Source of the DNA: a virus
Strand: one strand, 5' to 3'
Length of the DNA: 34,213 nucleotides
IMG/VR virus record: IMGVR_UViG_3300010883_000187
Location: 1 to 34,213 of that record
Shown here: in pieces, positions 30,422 through 34,213 of the stretch
Layout: each line of letters starts with the position of its first letter
Position numbering within the stretch: the stretch's first letter is position 1
Translations under genes and position numbers: made by a program
Notes under the pieces: model-generated
Told to the model about the DNA's origin: nothing
The model's database searches: none
The model's input: only the letters and a program-made list of their open reading frames with translations

Positions 30422-31320
30422 TGGCAACTGCAGCCGTTGTTAGACAACGTATAAAAGATTATCTTTATGGATCTGATTATCTTAAAAGACCTTTTACAGA
30501 TTTTTTAAATCAAGATGGAAATGTATCCAGTACCGACACAGTTATTACTGTTACCAATATAAATAGTTGGGCAGCAGGAGATGTTGTCGAGTTTATTACT
30601 GGAGAACAGATTTATATAAAAAGCATTGATGTAGATAATAGTAGATTTACTGTTGCTAGAGCTTGGAACGGGACTACTGCAGCAGTTGTAACAGACCTTA
30701 CCGCTATTGAAAAAAATCCTAAGTTTACTTTATCTAAAATAGATAATGCAATTGATTCAATAATAGAAGAATTGTATCCAGAAGTTTATGTCTTTGGTAC
30801 TGGTAGTTCAACTGCAAACAAGAACAGTTATTTTTACACAACTAACGATGCTGGACTTAAAGAAGTTTTATCAGTTTATTATCCAAGGTCAGGGTCACTT
30901 GGTAGTGACGAGCCTTGGGTTTTGAATACTTGGAAAATGACAAAGCACATGCACACTTCCGGTTTTGCTAACGGCATTGGTATAACTATGTGGGATTTTG
31001 GAGAGTTAACTCACGGAGATACTTTTTACTACACCTTTAGAAAGAAAATAGGAGCTACTACAGATTTAGACGATAGGCAAGTCGAACTTCTTGTTATCGG
31101 TGCAGTTTACAAACTTATGGGCTCTACTGTGCCTTCTAGTACTAACGATACAAGAGACCAACGACAAGTAGTACAACCAGGACAAGAATCTAGAGATTCT
31201 AATTGGTTTTATGGTGAGTATCTAAGATCTAGAAAAGAAGAGAATATGCGTCTTAAAGAAGAAGAAAGATTTGTTTTAACAAGTAGGCAAACTAGAAGAC
31301 AAAGAACATATCGTGATTGA
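30421..31320 (+). CDS. Head-tail adaptor-like protein
   Basis: A 299-aa protein whose first ATG shares a base with the preceding stop (TAATG). The N-terminal helix (VVRQRIKDYLYG) is followed by a small beta domain (TVITVTNINSWAAGDVVEF, then FTVARAWNGTTAA), and a helical region at ITMWD-DLDDRQVELLVIGAVYKLMG resembling adaptor or tail-tubular-A-like proteins. In podovirus-type particles such a protein joins portal and nozzle. The assignment is from gene order and general pattern. Confidence 0.55.
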   Translation: MATAAVVRQRIKDYLYGSDYLKRPFTDFLNQDGNVSSTDTVITVTNINSWAAGDVVEFITGEQIYIKSIDVDNSRFTVARAWNGTTAAVVTDLTAIEKNPKFTLSKIDNAIDSIIEELYPEVYVFGTGSSTANKNSYFYTTNDAGLKEVLSVYYPRSGSLGSDEPWVLNTWKMTKHMHTSGFANGIGITMWDFGELTHGDTFYYTFRKKIGATTDLDDRQVELLVIGAVYKLMGSTVPSSTNDTRDQRQVVQPGQESRDSNWFYGEYLRSRKEENMRLKEEERFVLTSRQTRRQRTYRD

Positions 31321-33217
31321 TGGGTATTTTCACATTAAACTGGGGACTTATAAATATCGTTTAGCAGTCAATGCAGCAGACGACCATTATAAAGCACGAT
31401 TACTTCCTCTTAACATTTCAAATGCGCAAGTTGTGCAATCATCCGAGCCTAAGTATGACTTAAGACCAGATACTGCCGTATGGGAGTTAACTGATTGGTC
31501 AGCTGGAGAAGGATTTAAAAAATGGAATAGAGAAAAAGGTAATGCTTACGACTTTAGTACAAACATAGATGCACTACATACTCCTGGAAGCATAAGGTTG
31601 TCTAAAGGCGTTGAGTCAGCTGGAACTAATGTTAACAAAACAGGAACATTGGTTAAAGCATCAGACAAATTGATTCACTTTTCTTCTTCTGATGATTCAG
31701 TTGCTACTTACTCTGGTAATTTAGCTAACACAACTTGGGATATACAAGATGCTGGAGGAACAGATATAGCAGATGACGACTACTTTGGAGTAAGAGGAGA
31801 TGGAGACGGTAAAAATGTATTTATACCAGTTAGTGGAGGACTAAGTGATATATATAGATTTGAAGTACAAAGTACTTATACAGATGATTTTGCAGATACA
31901 GACAAATGGGTAGACACAGACAGCCAAGATATTTTTGAAAGACCCCTAGTCAAAATAGGAAGTCATTTGTATGTAGTTCATCTAACAGGAGAAAAGATTT
32001 CTGTTATGGAATACAACGCTTTCTCAACTTCTACACCTCCAGTTACTGGTACTGAAATATTTGTAGTACACGAAGGTAACCTAGACGCTGGAAAAAACCA
32101 AGGGATTCTTGCTAGAGGAGACAATGAGTTGTTTGTTTGTGTGAGAACTAAAGCTGGTGAGAGTGTTCTATATAGAATTGTTCCTGGTACGGCTTTAGGA
32201 GATAGCTTTGGAGTAGAAGTAGCCAGAATGCCTGGTTTTTCAGTAGATTGTATCTGGTATGCAGCTGGTGTTCTGCTTATGGCTGGTACATCTTCGACTA
32301 CTGGTGTAAACGAAAGAACAATTTATTATATACGAGGAACTGAATTTGGTACATTTGGAATTTTAAGACAAGATGAAGATTTTACTGTAGGTAAATTAAT
32401 AACAAGTACAGATGCTTCTCGTATGGATAGAACTTTCTTTTTAGCTCCTACTGGATCATCTGCTAATACTTGGACATTATTTACTATAGACTTACTAACT
32501 GGAGGTATCTTTGGTGGTCCAGAGTTTACGGCAGTAAGAGACCCAAACTCAGTAGTAGATTTTTTAGGAAGAACATTTGTATCTGAAAATAAAAGCAGCT
32601 CTAATACACAATCGTATAGAACTGCTGCAACTTATGCTTCTACTGGATCTCTCTATAGTTCAGTACACGATTTTGATATAGCTGCAGAAAAAACTTTTAT
32701 GTCGATTAGATTAGCTACAGAGCCATTACCAGCAAATACATCTGTGCAAGTTTATTATCAAAAAGATCAAGATGGAACTTGGACATCTGCTGGAACGTAT
32801 GACACAGACAACGGAACAGGAGTTACTTTTACAGTATCTTCTAGCAGTTCTTCTGTTAAGTTTAAAAATTTACAGTTAAAAATAACATTAATAACAGGAA
32901 ATACTGCAGTTACACCTGTAGTCAGGTCTATTCAAGTTAGGTCTACTCCTTCTGAGTATGTTAAAGAATGGGATTTAATATTAGATATAAGCGATGAAGA
33001 CGCACAAGCTCAAAGTAGAGCATTTAGTGGATCTCAATTAATAGACTACATAAAAGCTGAGGCAGCCACAGAAAACATATTGAATTTCCAGAATGGTTAT
33101 GAAATTGTTGCTAGTGGATCGTACGACACGCATAATGTAATGATAAGAGAATACAGTTTGCAATTAGATACTCCTGGACAAGGTGTTGCTAATATTAAAG
33201 TTAGAGAAGTGGAGTAA
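31313..33217 (+). CDS. Large beta-rich tail protein (nozzle- or tail-tube-like)
   Basis: A 634-aa, almost entirely beta protein with repeated aromatic and Gly-Asp turns, consistent with a beta-propeller or stacked beta domains (for example SSDDSVATYSGN, then GDNELFVCVRTKAGESVLYRI). The last part, around 470-634, looks like a carbohydrate-binding or baseplate-like sandwich. It follows the adaptor gene with an 8-nt overlap and GTG start; an ATG 7 nt downstream opens only a short frame. It precedes the tail fibre, so it is probably the tail nozzle or hub. Confidence 0.6.
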   Translation: MIDGYFHIKLGTYKYRLAVNAADDHYKARLLPLNISNAQVVQSSEPKYDLRPDTAVWELTDWSAGEGFKKWNREKGNAYDFSTNIDALHTPGSIRLSKGVESAGTNVNKTGTLVKASDKLIHFSSSDDSVATYSGNLANTTWDIQDAGGTDIADDDYFGVRGDGDGKNVFIPVSGGLSDIYRFEVQSTYTDDFADTDKWVDTDSQDIFERPLVKIGSHLYVVHLTGEKISVMEYNAFSTSTPPVTGTEIFVVHEGNLDAGKNQGILARGDNELFVCVRTKAGESVLYRIVPGTALGDSFGVEVARMPGFSVDCIWYAAGVLLMAGTSSTTGVNERTIYYIRGTEFGTFGILRQDEDFTVGKLITSTDASRMDRTFFLAPTGSSANTWTLFTIDLLTGGIFGGPEFTAVRDPNSVVDFLGRTFVSENKSSSNTQSYRTAATYASTGSLYSSVHDFDIAAEKTFMSIRLATEPLPANTSVQVYYQKDQDGTWTSAGTYDTDNGTGVTFTVSSSSSSVKFKNLQLKITLITGNTAVTPVVRSIQVRSTPSEYVKEWDLILDISDEDAQAQSRAFSGSQLIDYIKAEAATENILNFQNGYEIVASGSYDTHNVMIREYSLQLDTPGQGVANIKVREVE

Positions 33218-33218
33218 T

Positions 33219-33416
33219 ATGTATCAACCAATAAGTGATTTTTTTGACTTAAGACCTGCAAGGGAAGCAAGATTCGACGTTTCTCGTAGTTTGCAATTTG
33301 TAAAAGCAAATAGTGTCAAAAGTAACATATCTTTGATAACTGAAGATAATCAGACTAAACTTCCTTTTGTGAAAACAAATGGATCAACAAGTAATATTAA
33401 ATTAAGGATTGCTTAA
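33219..33416 (+). CDS. Small tail-associated protein with internal duplication
   Basis: A 65-aa protein. The stretch LQFVKANSVKSNISLI returns as LPFVKTNGSTSNIKLRI, so the second half is two copies of one strand-turn-strand unit. The N-terminus (MYQPISDFFDLRPAREARFD) is distinct. I start it at the ATG one base after the previous stop, with AGTGGAG upstream. Its TAA shares one base with the tail fibre ATG. Confidence 0.65.
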   Translation: MYQPISDFFDLRPAREARFDVSRSLQFVKANSVKSNISLITEDNQTKLPFVKTNGSTSNIKLRIA

Positions 33417-34213
33417 TGGCTGATAAAGTACCTGTAAAAGCAACGTTTGACTCTGCTGGTGAAACAGATGGTTTATCAGAATTTGTATCAGGTGATACTC
33501 TTGCTTACACACACGGAGGAACTGGTTTAGCTGCTTTAGGATCTGCTTTACAATATTTAAGGACTAATGCTGCGGCTAACGCTATCGAATGGGGAACTGT
33601 TGCTGGAGATATCGAAGCAATAACCGCAGGAGACGGACTTAGTGGTGGTGGAACAAGTGGATCTCCAAGTATTGCTTTAGATTTAAATGAATTAACTGCC
33701 GCTGTAGTCAATGTTGCAAACGATTTTATTGCAATAATTGATACAGATGCAAGTAATGGAAGCAAAAAAGAAGCTATTGCAGATTTAATTTCCGCTATTG
33801 CCGGTGTGGGTTTAGTAGCTGCTTCTGGTGTTTTAGCATTAGATTTGAATGAACTGTCAGCTGCAACTGTTAATGTTGCTAATGATAGTATTGCAATAAT
33901 TGATGCAGATGATAATTCATCTAAGAAAGAAAGTATAAATGATTTAATAAGCGGTATCACAGGTGCTAATTTAACTTCTACTAGCGGTGTTATAGCTTTA
34001 GATATTGACGCAGCCGTAGCATTTGCAGATCAAACAGCAAGTGCAATAATTCTTAAGGATTATGCTGAGACAGATGTTGCAGTAAGTTCAGCTACAACTT
34101 TAGCAATAATTTTAGCTAATGGGAATACGGGAGCAGTAACCCTAGGGCATAATGTAACTGATATCGACTTCACAAATGTGCCAACTAATGGCGTTTCAAC
34201 TTTTACACTTAAA
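33416..34213 (+). CDS. Tail fibre protein, N-terminal part
   Basis: 266 codons are visible and the frame is still open at the window end. It begins MADKVPVKATFD and has the Gly-Thr module common in marine phage fibres (YTHGGTGLAALGSALQYLRT, IEWGTVAGDIEAITAGDGLSGGG). After that a unit of about 47 residues, ALDLNEL-A--VNVAN--IAIID-D--SKKE-I-DLIS, occurs twice and a third, partial copy begins IALDIDAAVAFA. Such repeats usually form a fibre shaft. The final visible part (GNTGAVTLGHNVTDIDFTNV) looks like the entry to another domain. Confidence 0.8.
   Translation, partial: MADKVPVKATFDSAGETDGLSEFVSGDTLAYTHGGTGLAALGSALQYLRTNAAANAIEWGTVAGDIEAITAGDGLSGGGTSGSPSIALDLNELTAAVVNVANDFIAIIDTDASNGSKKEAIADLISAIAGVGLVAASGVLALDLNELSAATVNVANDSIAIIDADDNSSKKESINDLISGITGANLTSTSGVIALDIDAAVAFADQTASAIILKDYAETDVAVSSATTLAIILANGNTGAVTLGHNVTDIDFTNVPTNGVSTFTLK

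Noticed and set aside
33505-33960. 151-aa minus-strand frame at the tail fibre
   Set aside because: It is the complement of the repeat units in the fibre gene, which explains its length.
1-34213. Window as a complete circular genome with the fibre gene running into the first gene
   Set aside because: Joining the ends puts the fibre frame into a stop within seven codons and out of phase with the acidic protein; no terminal overlap is seen.

Overview
The window is a stretch of a tailed double-stranded DNA phage genome of about 34 kb. It is AT-rich, densely packed, and open at both ends: both terminal coding regions run off the window. Dense overlapping genes with GGAGG-type ribosome binding sites, a TerL-portal-scaffold-capsid-adaptor order, no recognisable tape measure, no integrase and no tRNA suggest a virulent podovirus-like phage of the kind seen in aquatic viral metagenomes. 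The host cannot be read from the sequence. An r1t-like holin is at most a weak hint toward an actinobacterial or other Gram-positive-like host.

Layout: (1) 1-2196, plus strand: the end of a very acidic protein, then a lysis-like cassette (two-helix membrane protein, 24-aa Cys-rich peptide, DUF5675-like wall enzyme, r1t-like holin, Lys-rich micropeptide), closed by a bidirectional terminator. (2) 5243-2282, minus strand: a DNA-metabolism operon with an Mre11/SbcD-like phosphoesterase, an unknown protein, a Rad52/Sak-like annealing protein and an SSB-like protein ending in DDIPF. (3) 5281-6153, plus: an archaeo-eukaryotic-type primase divergent from that operon across a 12-bp palindrome. (4) 10428-6356, minus: two transcription units. 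The first holds an unknown protein and a CxxC micropeptide. The second, behind a 19-bp palindromic operator, holds five small genes leading into an amidoligase and a class II glutamine amidotransferase, all overlapping. (5) 10430-11740: 1.3 kb with no convincing gene. It contains a roughly 700-nt region that folds as one large nested multi-helix RNA, a second set of long hairpins, and an iteron-like array (seven exact TTAGTCCA/TGGACTAA copies) just before a RepA-like helicase. (6) 11743 to the end, plus: helicase, zinc-ribbon micropeptide, TerL, portal, a 2404-aa virion protein ending in a staphylococcal-nuclease domain, a virion lytic transglycosylase, a third likely internal protein, scaffold, major capsid protein, head-tail proteins, a large tail protein and a repeat-rich tail fibre.

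Together: the iteron region with the RepA-like helicase, the primase, SSB, annealing protein and nuclease form a self-contained replication and recombination set. The structural block packages DNA and builds a particle that probably ejects the three large proteins into the cell, with wall-cutting and DNA-cutting activities. The most remarkable features are the giant structured RNA candidate and the amidoligase/amidotransferase operon. Neither function can be settled from sequence alone.
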